A stretch of DNA of 64,000 bases. Origin: Liolophura sinensis (Eukaryota; Mollusca; Polyplacophora; Chitonida; Chitonidae). Positions 1 through 10,550 of this stretch are shown here, piece by piece. The number at the start of each line of letters is the position of its first letter. Position 1 is the first letter of the stretch. The notes beneath the pieces were generated by a model, which searched no databases, was not told the DNA's origin, and saw only the letters and a program-made list of their open reading frames with translations. The stretch is taken from NCBI RefSeq assembly GCF_032854445.1, contig NC_088307.1:18986017-19050016 (forward strand), given 5' to 3'. The position numbers and the translations under genes were made by a program.

Positions 1-252
1 GGCTCAATAATGGATTTTTGACATGACTTCCCTTAAAACCATAAATTTGGTTCTTTTTCACATATCCTTTTTTTGACCAACTCTTTGACCTGCTTTACAG
101 AATAATAAAATTGATGTTAAAAATACAGTTGTGCGATTAACTTTCTGGCTCACTTCTCACCTTTTGTTTATTCATGGTGTTGAATTATTTCTCTTTTGCT
201 GTTGTCTATGTTTGTTGTTTTTTCTTTGATTAACTCTATTTTTATTTTCACT

Positions 253-446
253 AATACAACGGCGGCCAGCATTATGGTGGGAGGAAACCCACAACCGTCC
301 GCAGGTTTTTGACAGACCTTCCCACTTATGGCCAGAGAGCAAGCCAGCATGGATTGGGCCTAAACTCACAGCGATCGCATTGGTGAGAGGCTCCTGGGTC
401 ATTACGCTGCGCTAGCACGCTAATCAACTGAGCCACAGAGGCCCCC
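253..446 (-). mobile_element. SINE family A (tRNA head, Meta-like tail), near full length
   Basis: Read on the minus strand it starts GGGGGCCTCTGTGGCTCAGT (A-box region). The B-box region is degenerate, and it runs to ATAATGCTGGCCGCCGTTGT. Part of the centre is deleted and the AT-rich tail is missing or diverged. Confidence 0.85.
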
Positions 447-576
447 TTGATCTTTACTTTTATGAAGTATGTTAAGCTGTGTGGCATTTGAACAACTGAT
501 AAAAACTTGACAAAGTATTCACGGAATATTGCCACAATTCACAAACATGTTTCATACGTCAAAAATTTCAACTCAC

Positions 577-648
577 TCTTCATCCAGCGTTTTTTTGCGA
601 GCAGCTCGACCCCTCCTTTTGGCGAGTTCGTCTTCAACGAAACGCAAC
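577..648 (-). CDS. C9orf78: C9orf78-like coding exon 5
   Basis: A 72-nt exon after acceptor TTCTTACAG, with donor GTGAGT (576-571). Encodes LRFVEDELAKRRG followed by a basic segment, which aligns with the family's YIETELKKRKG stretch. It leaves in phase 2, so at least one more exon must lie at lower coordinates or beyond the left edge. Confidence 0.88.
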
Positions 649-3600
649 CTGTAAGAAATAGAATATTTTCAGTCACTTGCCAATACATATCCTTAGACAG
701 TCACATGTCACCAAGACATACTCCAGCACTCATTCTGATTCATACCACCAAATATTGGAAAGGTGGTGTACATGACCACAAATGTAAAACATGGTTCCAT
801 GGCAACAAATGTATATGCAAGGGTATATACCTAGTTCATTAACACAGATCAAATTTCTGTGTTTCAAAATCAACAAAAGTGACTGCAAAAATCAAATAAA
901 CTGTCTGAGTTGTCAACCCAGACAGGGTCACAGAAGTGAGAATAATTAGTAGCCAGGGTACAGGTGCTGCAGTCCCAAAGTCGAGTCCAGGGCACATTCC
1001 TGGGGTGGGCCAATGAGGTGAGTGAATGAGAGCTTGGGGTTTAACGTCGTACTTAACAATTTTTCAGTCATATGAGGACGAAGGAATCCTTAGAGTGCAT
1101 GTAATGTTCTCCTTGTTGCAGGACAGATTTCCATTGCTCTTTTATCTAGTGCTGCTTCACTACCTTACATAAGGTAGGTAAGCTGCCCCACCCGAGCCAT
1201 TGTACTGATACGGGTCAACCAGTCGTCACATTATCCCCTTCATACTGAACGCCAAGCAAGGAAGTTACAACATCTTCTTTTAAGGTCTTAGGTGTGACTT
1301 GACACAGGACTGACCCTGGATCTACTGCTCAAAAGCGGATGCTCTACTAACTGTGCTATCGGGGCTAGTTGAGTCAATGAGGCAAGTTCACATATATTTC
1401 ACAGTTATAAGAGATAGTAACATCAAACAACAAAAGTATAAAACATTTTTTAGCAAAAAAAAAAAAAAATGGAGATTTAATACATATTTGATCGTGAGAA
1501 AGTCATTTTTAATTAATCGAAAAACATAACAGGTAAATAGGATACAAAATACAAAATGCAAATGTATTTTACTGTTGTCTTTCATTTATATTAATTACTG
1601 GGTTAAAGGTCAAAGAGGTCAAACCACACACATTTCAGCATCCTCGTCACGTCTGTTTGTCTCTGCAGCAAAGGCTGTTCCAATAGCCTCCCCATCCTCT
1701 GTCACCATCCTGTCATAAAAAAAAGTAACAAGGCATTCAGAGAATCCCACCAGCTTGCCTGCTATAGCAATCAACTAGATAATGGAATCAGAATAAAGAT
1801 AGAAGTAGTATAATGTTGTGGTTGTAAAGACATCATTGTGGAGAGTTTGTGCACAAAACTGAGGCAGTGGTCTTTGGTATGCAAATTGTGAACTGCATGA
1901 GTCAATCCGTGAACAATACCAATGCTGAATGTTGAACTATGGTAGTAAAGAAAAATTCATTATGGTGTGTTCCAACTTATTGGAGTGGTCTTTGATATCA
2001 CTTTCCATGATTGGCTATCTGTGTCCTACTACATGGGTACCACTACAGCCCTCTGATTGGTTGAGCAAATACTCAGCTGATAATAGTCACTGTCTGAGTG
2101 GATGGTTTAAACATTCCATCACAGTATAGGAAGGCACATGCATCGGCCAGTGTCATAGGCTCCTAGTACTAACATAGATGTGGAAAGCTTTCTAGAGATA
2201 CTCTGTACACCAGATAAATTGGTATACACCAAGGTAAATTCTTACACTGTACAAATCTGGTGAAGTAGCCAGAGAGACAAAAAGCTTATCTACATAAATG
2301 ATGGCATAAGAAACTGCAGCCTTACAAGAAAGGCCTGTAGAAATCTGTGATTACAGGAGAACAGAATGAAGTCAATCTGAATATGTGTCCAGAAAACAGG
2401 AAAATGGTGACAAACCTGGTAAAATTGCCAGAGGAACCCAATACCCTTCTTGCTCTCGTACATTTAGGTAATCATGTGCATAAAAATTGTAGCCCTACAT
2501 AAAACTTTTCTTGATTACAAAAATCAAAAATTGATTGTATCAATTAACATAATTAAAAAAACATTCACAAAGCCTACAAAACTAAAACCAATAAAACAGT
2601 TCAACCCTACATCAGTAGGTATGTAGGCATTCCATCCGATAATGTGCATTTACACACCATACCTTAGGCTAGGGAGCAAAAAAAAAAAGCCTAACCTTCA
2701 GTCCATGTATGACAGCCTAATATACTAGAGCCAAAAAAAGCTTAACCTTCAATCAATGAATGAGAGCCCATTATACATGTACAGGGGCTAAAAAAAAAAG
2801 CCTAACCTTCAGTACACGTATGATAGCGCAATATACAAGAGCCAAAGAAAAAAAGCTTAATCCACAATCAATGATTGAGAGCTCATTATACAAGTATAGG
2901 AGCTAAAGCTTAACCTTCAATCCATGTATGCGAGCCCATCATACAGAAAATGAAAAAAAAAGCTTAACCGGATACCGGCACCAACACTTTTCCTCGCTCT
3001 CACAATACCTTGCTTTACTTTGTACAGGCAGGCTAAAAATGTAAAGCTACTTGTATACCAGAAAGAGAAAAAGATGAATTACAACCTTCTTGCATCAAAG
3101 TTAACTTCTGGTTTTCCAAAGCAAATGCATCCAAAACTTATACCAACAGCAAAAAAGTCTACCAAAAAGAAATATTATTCCAGCATTCATGCTGTAAAGC
3201 AACTAAACACATGCAATGAAAATCAATGACACATTTTAGAGGATACATGGAATGCTTGATTTTTCTTTCTTAACATGGAGTTTAGGATGTATAAATATAT
3301 GAAAAAGCTGCACAGCTTTCATCTCGCAGTGTAAAAATGGTTTTGAGCTATTCTTGATCTGAAGAATGGACCTGAAATATTCTTGAATACAGGGTAAAAC
3401 ACCAATGAAATAAATACAATACAATATAATATGTAAATAAATAAATATCAAGCTTTAAATACAGTAAACACCTGAACACTGCTGATAATGTGTTATGATA
3501 CTTACTGGTGAGGTTTGAGGGCCTTCATGTCTATAAAACCTCCAGTTTTCATCTTGAATGGATCATTCTGAAACAAAATTATATACATAATTCATAAACA

Positions 3601-5694
3601 CAGGAATTTACTGAATAACAATAATATTCCTACTTCATTTATTTGCATGTGGTTTAAAGTTACTGTTAGAAGCACAGTGATGTTTCTTCAAGTTTCTCCT
3701 GTTTCAAGATTCTGGGAGTTCAACTGATTTTAGAAAGGTGTTTTGAGAGGTGTTGGAAGGTGGAATGACATCCTACTAGGAAAATGTAAATTTTAGCACT
3801 AGAAGTAATACCTGATGACATTTATTTGCCTCCAAAAATGCTCTTTTGTGGTCAAATTTTTTAGGTCAGTTAGGGTAGTTCTGCACAGGAGTTCAAGCAA
3901 AAGTTCAAAATAGCCATCACTAAATAAAGCACTTAAAACTATGCGTAGCTATATTTTTTCTCAGATTTTTCTGAAAAGAGTTAAAGGCATTTAAACATTT
4001 TAACCCTGAGGTGGGCTTTATGGACCATACCATGAGAGATTAAGAACTCTTGACATCACAGGAAGTTCTTCCAACTCTAACCAAGACAATGAATATTGGA
4101 ATAACTCTTTTTACCCATCAGTATAAGACTACTGAAATGATGTTCTCGAAAATTCCTACCTTCTGGTGAACATCACGTAAAAAAAAAGTGATGTGACGTC
4201 AGAGTTCCTAGACACCATCAGTATGGCCCATAACTACCAGCATAGTATTCATATATTTGAATGCCTTTCAATACTTCTTAAAAAAACTGAAAAAATAAAT
4301 GAAAGTTTTCAGTTGTCTGTGTGATGAGCCTTACTTTATATTTTAGTTTTCTTTTACTTTAATGTGAGTGATTCAGTGAAACATATTAAAGACATTAGAC
4401 ATGTCTGAGTTCACTGATGCCATCATGTGTTCGGGCCAGTTGTGTACCACCAATATGGCTGAGATGCACATATATACTTCACATATGGGGAAGTTCATCA
4501 ATAGCTTGCAAAAAGTCAATCATTTAACCTAGGCTGTCTGGTCTCCTGTAGTCATCAGACTGACTGCCGTTGTATAAATGACTGATGAGAAACTCTTGAG
4601 TAGGCCCTATGGCACTAAATTCAATCCAAAATAATAACTATGGAAGGAATGATAATATGCTCACATCTGTTATTTCATCAGCCTTCTCAATCTTTTTCCC
4701 CAAAGCCAGAGAGGCCACGCTAACCCCATTCTGTTTACTCCTCAACTTCTGCAACTCTTTCAAATCATCGATCTTTGTTCTGGAAAATAATTAAGTCTAT
4801 TAATTAGCTTACAGTTTTACTTACCATGTAGAACACTGGCAATATGTGTTATGTTAAGACAGAACATATTGATCAAAATGAAATTAAATGTATTATTTCA
4901 CCCATACCACGGCGGCCACCATTATGGTGGGAGGAAATCCAGCAGAACCTACAGGAAACCCACAACCATCTGCAGGTTGCTGACAGATTTTCCCACCTAC
5001 GGCCAGAGAGAAAGCCAGCATGAGCTGGACTTGAACTCACAGCGACCCCATTGGTGAGAGGCTCCTGGGCTATTGTGCCCCACTGACGTGCTAACGGTAA
5101 AGGGCCACAAAGGCCCAAGCCTATTTTGTATTTTACTGTGGTCTCATTTCACATTTAAATTTCTTTAGCAGTTCAACATGGAGAGACAACTGTTATGACA
5201 GCCAAAAAGTGCCTTGATACTTGGCAATGTAGTGAAAATAAATCACAACACTGCATACACTGATCTCAGACCGTACGTGGGAAGGTCTGCAGCAACCTGA
5301 GGATGGTCGTGGGTTTTCCTCGGACAGAGCCCGTTTTCTCCCACCACAATGATGGCCACCGTCGTATAAGTAAAATATTCTTGAGTAAGGCGTAAAACAT
5401 CAATCAAATAAATAAAAAAATAAGTTCACACGATGACGATGGGGTGAACTGTGATTGTGACGTTTGACATAGGCACTCTCATGGAGTGTCCATAATCCGT
5501 CATGTGAAGAGAACGAAAGATTACAAATCTGTGGTCAGTAACATGTGAATAAATATCTAAACACTTTCACATAGTGATAATTTAATGACTTCTTACACTA
5601 TCTCTTCGGTGTTATCAGATTCCTCGTCACTGCCCGAAGAATATCTTCTCTTTCGCAATTGCCTAACTCGCTTCTGTTTTGTTGTTGTCGACAT
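577..5694 (-). CDS. C9orf78: C9orf78/TLS1-like spliceosome-associated protein, 5' part, five exons (3' end outside window)
   Basis: Joining 5694-5597, 4779-4665, 3567-3506, 1709-1632 and 648-577 gives one open frame of 141 codons plus two bases, with GT donors and AG acceptors whose phases agree at each junction. Conserved family blocks appear in order: a basic then acidic N-terminus (KRVRQLRKRRYSSGSDEES), LRSKQNGVSVASLALGKK, DPFKMKTGG followed by a DMK..K stretch, ETNRRDEDAEM and ELAKRRG. The human protein is about 289 residues, so this is roughly its first half. In humans the protein associates with the spliceosome helicase SNRNP200/BRR2 and influences 3' splice-site choice; fission yeast Tls1 acts with Brr2. 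These roles come from the family. The start ATG has A at -3 and sits just upstream of the basic tract. Introns (818-1,797 bp) carry SINEs, a MITE and a tandem repeat. No later exon was recognised in 1-576. Confidence 0.9.
1020..1368 (-). mobile_element. SINE family B, full length with tRNA-like head
   Basis: On the minus strand, 1368 begins GCCCCGATAGCACAGTTAGT (tRNA-like A box) with a B-box-like GATCCAGGGTC. A conserved body follows (GGGTCAACC... in reverse, GAAGCAGCACTAG), ending in GTTAAGTACGACGTTAAACC. It lies in intron 4 of the C9orf78-like gene. This copy shows the head-to-tail structure of the family. Confidence 0.8.
1632..1709 (-). CDS. C9orf78: C9orf78-like coding exon 4
   Basis: A 78-nt exon after acceptor TTATGACAG. 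It carries the diagnostic AAETNRRDEDAEM block. The donor is the weak GTGTGT (1631-1626), but it is supported because exon 5 supplies the G that completes the Met codon. Confidence 0.9.
2677..2970. repeat. Degenerate tandem repeat, unit about 55-60 bp, about 5 copies
   Basis: Each unit has an A-run, then AGCYTAACCTTCARTC, then GAGCCCATTATAC-like sequence. Alternate units resemble each other more (AGTCCATGTATG against AATCAATGAATG), which suggests dimeric growth. It lies within intron 3 of the C9orf78-like gene. Confidence 0.75.
3378..3452 (+). mobile_element. SINE family A tail fragment
   Basis: TTCTTGAATACAGGGTAAAA followed by CACCAATGAAATAAATA matches the 3' tail of the family. The rest is absent. 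Confidence 0.6.
3506..3567 (-). CDS. C9orf78: C9orf78-like coding exon 3
   Basis: A 62-nt micro-exon between TTTCAG (3573-3568) and donor GTAAGT (3505-3500), entering in phase 0 and leaving in phase 2. Encodes NDPFKMKTGGFIDMKALKPH, which matches the conserved DPFxMKTGG..DMK block of C9orf78 proteins. Confidence 0.92.
3980..4272 (-). mobile_element. MITE-2 copy with ~50-bp terminal inverted repeats
   Basis: Ends GTTAAAGGCATTTAAACATT and, inverted, AAAGGCATTCAAATATATGA. The arms stay similar for about 50 bp. The interior matches the copy at 45240-45525 in the opposite orientation. It has no coding capacity. Confidence 0.8.
4665..4779 (-). CDS. C9orf78: C9orf78-like coding exon 2
   Basis: Acceptor TTTTCCAG (4787-4780), donor GTGAGC (4664-4659); 115 nt, entering in phase 2 and leaving in phase 0. 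Encodes the KIDDLKELQKLRSKQNGVSV region, the family's most recognisable N-terminal block (Asn-Gly-Val-Ser followed by a hydrophobic stretch and GKK). Confidence 0.9.
4900..5118 (-). mobile_element. SINE family A copy
   Basis: On the minus strand it holds the B-box region GTTCAAGTCCAGCTCATGCT and the body ending ATAATGGTGGCCGCCGTGGT. The head is diverged. Confidence 0.85.
5272..5422 (+). mobile_element. SINE family A, 5'-truncated
   Basis: Starts in the body (CGTACGTGGGAAGGTCTGCA), followed by the Meta-like region and the tail GGCGTAAAACATCAATCAAA with AT-rich repeats. Confidence 0.85.
5597..5694 (-). CDS. C9orf78: C9orf78-like coding exon 1
   Basis: Starts at ATG (5694-5692) and encodes 32 residues plus two bases. 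Arg/Lys-rich residues 8-17 are followed by an acidic Ser/Asp/Glu stretch, as in the family. The donor is GTAAGA (5596-5591). The alternative GT two bases upstream would be phase 0 and would not fit the phase-2 acceptor of exon 2. Confidence 0.87.
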
Positions 5695-6600
5695 CTTCCT
5701 ACCCCATCTATATTCAAACGTTCAAAATGGGCTAAAACTGAACCCAGTTAAAATGTGTTAAATGATTGTCGGTTGCAATGTCACGGGCATACACTATTCT
5801 CAGTGAGACGCTTAGAAATTAGCTTTAACTGAGACTTCAAAAAAAAAAAAAAATAATAATAATAAAAAATAAAAAAATAAATAAATAAAATAAAAATAAA
5901 GAAATCTTGAATATGTGGCTGTATACTTCAAAAGATGTCCTAAAAATTACAAGTGAATTGTATAAGGAAGTTTCCCGTTTTTGATTTCAGTGTTCCAAAA
6001 TAAAAATTTTAAAACTTTCGAAAACATATTGATTTGATTTCACAATTACAGTTACTGTATAACCCTTTTATCAATGCTGACAGGCACTAAATAAATATCA
6101 TACCTAAATATTAGTTATTAAAAATTAATAGTATGTATAATAAATATATAAAAAGTATTTGTTTTTCATCAAAAGTAATTTTTTCTTCAGTTTACATAAA
6201 TGAGTTTTCCTCTTTCACCTGTATGATGTAAAATAAATTCCAAACGAAATTTATTTGAGATCTTATGCTCTCCATCAATATGACATACATCACTGACTTA
6301 TAATTAATTCAACTGTCCAAAAATCTGGTCGACCTTGAAGATGTGAAATATGGTACGTGAGTATGGAAAGAAAGTAAATAAAGCAACTGATCAGTTAAGC
6401 ATTGGAAGCAACTAAATTTTAGTTTTACAAACTCTTGACAAATGTCTGTCTTTTTTCTCTGATTTTTGGCTCAAAGACACAAAAAAATAAGGTAAAAGAC
6501 GAGAGCCACATAATCAATGTCGCCCCTGAAAAGATGCGAAGAACATTTGGACGATATGAAAAACCGACATTTCAGTCTTTAATCTCTGATTAAACAAGGA
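5695..6600. other. Upstream of the C9orf78-like start; AT-rich, no gene seen
   Basis: Contains an A-rich low-complexity run (5840-5900). The first ~150 bp presumably include the 5' UTR and core promoter of the minus-strand gene, but no TATA box or other motif stands out. Confidence 0.4.
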
Positions 6601-7088
6601 AGATAACTCTTATGGGCAAATCGCAAATAGAGAATAGCGAGTTATCGTGCATGTTGCTCTCGCGTACATTTCCTCTATTAGCAAATGCATGGACAAGGTG
6701 CGAGATTCGAAAACGATTCTGGAACATTGGCAGTCAAAGGTCAAATCCAAAATCTGAGACACGGAGCTCTTGGAAGGAAGTCGAGACACATTGTCATCCT
6801 TCCGACTGTTTTTGGTATGTAAGTTTTCTTTCTGTACCCTTTTCATGTGCGCAAATAGCGTCTGCTTGTATTAGATCTGAGCATGTTTGTCACCTTAACG
6901 CTGAATTTAAGTATTTTGGCACGACTGAGCACATTAACAACCGAAACCGCTCAAGCGTTACGAAATTTGGCGCAAGCTTGACGTGCTTCCCGGATAATGT
7001 TGACTTCTTGTGTAGAGCTTCATTAAGCTCAAGCACTGCGATTGGCAATACGTGTACGTTCCCAAACAATTCATCGGGCTTAATTTAG
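6601..7088 (+). promoter_or_regulatory. CpG-denser block; possible promoter and first exon of the plus-strand gene
   Basis: About 26 CpG in about 480 bp against roughly one per 60 bp in neighbouring lines, lying 0.9 kb upstream of the C9orf78-like start on the other strand. A good donor (TTTTTG|GTATGTAAG) follows 6814. A 158-codon frame runs through the block but shows no recognisable domain and continues past the donor. It could be the divergent promoter region for both genes, or simply an unmethylated stretch. Confidence 0.3.
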
Positions 7089-7289
7089 GCATACGTTAAA
7101 AATATTCAAATAAATAAATAAATGCATACGTTAAAATGTTAGACATATTGTCATGTTTCTCATCATCAAATGAATAAATAAAATATCTCGGTGTATTATT
7201 CGCATTTTATCGTAGTCCAGAAAGACCCACACAACAGAGAAAACGAAATAATAAACTTTTATAAATATAATAGAGACTTGTTTTTCATA

Positions 7290-7409
7290 CACCCACCCCC
7301 AGGCTCTGACCGGTTTCCTCGCACCATAATGCTGGCTGCCGTTGTTTAAGTGAAATATTCTCGACTGTGGCGTAAAACACCAATGGAATAAATAAATAAA
7401 TAAATAAAT
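7290..7409 (+). mobile_element. SINE family A 3' fragment
   Basis: Begins near CAGGCTCTGACCGGTTTCCT and continues to the GGCGTAAAACACCAAT tail and an (AAAT)n end. It abuts the left arm of the foldback repeat. Confidence 0.85.
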
Positions 7410-7427
7410 TCAAACACCCATAAAATT

Positions 7428-7803
7428 AACCCCGAAAGACTCCAACTCCTTTTCTTATATTGGCCTAATGTCATTGGAGTCTCGATGTGAACAGTATTAA
7501 TTTCGTACTCGACGAAGATTCTGGCCGATTCTCTTTGTTATTGAACACGTCTTGTGTTAATAAAAGACACTAACCTAAAGACCTGCTTTCCGCACCCACA
7601 GCACCGCTATGGCACTAAATGGCACTAAACTAGTAGTGATATTTGGTGGCGATGCCGTGGGTGCGGAAAGCAGGCCTTTACGTTGGTATCCTTTATTTGC
7701 ACGAGACTTGTTCGAAAACAGAGAATTGGACTGGACCTTCGTTAAGTATGAAATACTGTTAGCGTCCAATATGAGAAAAGGAGTTGGAGTTTTTCGGGGC
7801 TAC
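7428..7803. repeat. Imperfect foldback repeat: arms 7428-7606 and 7649-7803
   Basis: The right arm, reverse-complemented, matches the left over most of its length. Long identical stretches include GCTTTCCGCACCCAC (inner end) and ACTCCAACTCCTTTTCT (outer end). The overall match is roughly three quarters with indels, and the spacer is about 42 bp. An 84-codon frame (7609-7863) crosses the right arm but is closed in the left arm, so coding function is doubtful. Confidence 0.8.
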
Positions 7804-7918
7804 AACAGGCCGAGCTATTCTACTACATGTGTTGTCCTAAGGTCGGAAACAAAGTTTCATTAATATTAGAAATAAAGCATTTCTTCTCCATAGCTTTACA
7901 CTCATCTGTACTTCATGA

Positions 7919-7970
7919 AACCCAAGACAATCCATCGATTGCTAGCAGACCTTCCCACACATGGCGGAAG
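7919..7970 (-). mobile_element. SINE family A body fragment, diverged
   Basis: Central part only (GCAGACCTTCCCACACATGG on the plus strand), next to the foldback repeat. Confidence 0.5.
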
Positions 7971-8697
7971 GGCGCTTCTGTATGCATCTGTGTAATATGA
8001 AAGTGTTTACATGTAGTTAACAGTAGTTGTAAGTACATGTAATTATTTATGTACAAGATCCCCTCAGGGGTCAATGTTGCCATGTGCATTTATGGCTTTT
8101 AATGGTGTGAATAATTAAACAGTACTACTTTTATCTCATAGCATTCTTTTCCCTTGAAAGATAAAGTCATTAAATGCACAGTCTGTGGCTTTTTGTACCT
8201 CTCTGCAAAAATGATCAGATTGTTATTTTATATGTGATATCTGTTTTTTTCCATGTATATTTGCTTGTAAAAAAAAAAAAGGTGAAACTGAATTAAAAGG
8301 TGCCCAAACTATTTGGCATCATCAAGCACTGAGAACTGTGCTGCATGATTTAGACCATGGATTGCTTACACTGATACCATTTGTAATTTTCAAGAAAAAT
8401 ATATGTAAAATCACTAGATATTCAATGTGGACATTTTGATTTTGGTAAGCAACTGACGTGTGAGTGCTTTGTGTTCGATTCAGCTTCTGACATAATGATG
8501 TCTACATGCCTTCAGTTTTCCCTTGGCGCCATGTTGAATGGCTGTAGAGAGCTGAAGCTATTAATGTGAAGTTGATCATCAACATGTCAGATCAAGGGAT
8601 GTGACATTTTCAGGGGTTCATATTAGGTCAGTTCAGCATCCAGAACTGAATCCATCTGAATTCCACTAAGCAGGTAGAGAAATTCACATGCATGATG

Positions 8698-8957
8698 TTG
8701 CCTCGGTGGCTCAGTTGGTTAGCGTGCTAGCATAGCGTAATGACCCAGGAGTCTCTCCCCGGTGTGGTCGCTGTGAGTTCATGTCCAGCTCATGCTGGCT
8801 TCCTCTCTGGTCGTTCATGGGAAGGTCCTTCAGCAACCTGCAGATGGTCGTGGGTTTCCCCTGGGCTCTGCCCGGTTTCCCACCATAATGCTGGCAGCCG
8901 TCGTATAGGTGAAATATTCTTGAGTATGGCATAAAACACCAATCAAATAAATAAATA
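8698..8957 (+). mobile_element. SINE family A, full length
   Basis: CGGTGGCTCAGTTGGTTAGC (A box) near 8704, then GAGTTCATGTCC (B box), the body, and the tail GGCATAAAACACCAATCAAA with (AAAT)n. Confidence 0.9.
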
Positions 8958-9040
8958 AATGAATTAGATGCATGAGCACGGGGGCATGCAGTGCAGTTCT
9001 ACTTCCATGTGTGTATTTACACGTATAATGTTTAAGAAGA

Positions 9041-9271
9041 ATCCATGGCCGAGTGGTTAGCGTGTACGCACAGCACAGTGATCCATTATCCTCTCATCAG
9101 TGTGGTTGCTATAAGCTGGTTATATGTGGGAAGATCTGTCGGCAACCTGTGAATGGTTCTGCCCCAGACCCTCCCCCTCAACAGCAAGCACTGTTGGTTT
9201 CCATTATGCTTGCAGTCATCTTATAAGTGGAATATTAAGTATAGCATAAAACATCAAGCAAATAAATAAGT
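9041..9271 (+). mobile_element. SINE family A, strongly diverged copy
   Basis: CCATGGCCGAGTGGTTAGCG replaces the usual head. The body is disrupted by a CCCTCCCCCT-containing stretch. The tail is AAAACATCAAGCAAATAAAT. Confidence 0.65.
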
Positions 9272-9997
9272 ATAATGTTCGAACTCCTGAGCACAATTAA
9301 CAGCAACAAACAACACAAAATTTCTGCTGTCTGTTGTCAGTCTTGTCTGTTGTCAGTCGATGGGTATATACATGTATATGCAATCATTTTATGATAATTT
9401 ATTCATGCACACGTAAACATACTGTGGTGGTGGTGGTGGGGGGGGGATATAACTAATTGATATGTTTTAATATATTTGTGACCAGGGTTAATTTAGCGTA
9501 TCAAATTGTAATGTGAAATATTCTTGAGTATGTAGCTTTAACATTAATCGGGCTAATCAATCAATCAATCAATCGATTAGTTTATCTGGTGCCAAGCTAT
9601 TGTTGTAGTAGGGGTGACCGTATTTATTTGTTTGCTATATTACCTGGAGACCATATTGATAAATGGCGAACAAATATTCCTGCCCAACGTAATCTTGTAC
9701 CCCTTCATGAAAAAGGTCAAAGTCGGGTTAATAGGTCACGATCAGAACTCCCATAGGTTTGCTCCTTTCAAGAACAAAATTTACCTTCGACATGCTTCCA
9801 TGGATATGTTGACCATGGATACCTTCTTTATGAAGATATCGCGGCGGGAAATTACTTTATTTGTGTGAGAGCTGTTGTTGGGTTTTGTGGTTGTCACTGC
9901 TGCATGTTTTACCTTTATATGCAAGACTAAAATGGAAAAACTCAATAGACTGGGTACACATGTATGTACATATGCCTAAATAATGTATAATTTCATC

Positions 9998-10092
9998 GGT
10001 TTCTTTTCACCATAGTGTGGTTGGCTATTGTGTAAGTGACATTCTTGAATACAGCGTAAAATTAAATTCGAATGGATAAGTAAATAAATAAT
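9998..10092 (+). mobile_element. SINE family A tail fragment, diverged
   Basis: Recognisable as TTCACCATAGTG, then GTGTAAGTGACATTCTTGAA and AT-rich tail repeats. A similar scrap occurs at 9513-9575. Confidence 0.5.
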
Positions 10093-10353
10093 TTCACGGC
10101 ATTGTACATGTACCTCAACTTATCGCCCTACTGTATGAACTTAGGTACAGGTTAATTACTGTGCACTAATTATTTGCTGACATAGTGGATTTTTACAGGC
10201 AGATAAAGGTCATGACAATCATACTTTACTTCTGTTGCCAAAACTTACATTTTACAGCAGGAATTCATCCTACCTTCAGAAGGAACCTCAAAACATTTTT
10301 TTCATATTTCTGTGATTACTGAATTCAATCAAAATCCGTCAAAATATACAACT

Positions 10354-10550
10354 TGCTGTAATTCTTCAACCTTTTCGCATGTTTGCAAGGTGTTTATTTA
10401 ACCATATTCTTAGGGTTTTAGTTTGTGTAAACTGATAAAATTACTCTTTTTGTTAAGCTCTGAAATCCAATCAATGTAGTTTTTGTCTCCAAAATCAAGT
10501 GAAAAAGGTACTTAAATTATGCTAAAAGTTGCCCTTGGAGGAATTAAAGT
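10354..10550 (+). mobile_element. MITE-1 copy A (orientation 1)
   Basis: Left end CTGTAATTCTTCAACCTTTT, and inner conserved GTTTGCAAGGTGTTTATT and CTGATAAAATTA. The right end is decayed. Confidence 0.75.

Noticed and set aside
6612-7088. 158-codon plus-strand ORF as a protein gene
   Set aside because: No domain, no conserved pattern, and it runs across a good splice donor. Kept only as a CpG-denser possible promoter/UTR block.
7609-7863. 84-codon ORF in the foldback repeat
   Set aside because: The matching arm has a stop early in the same frame, and no family was recognised.
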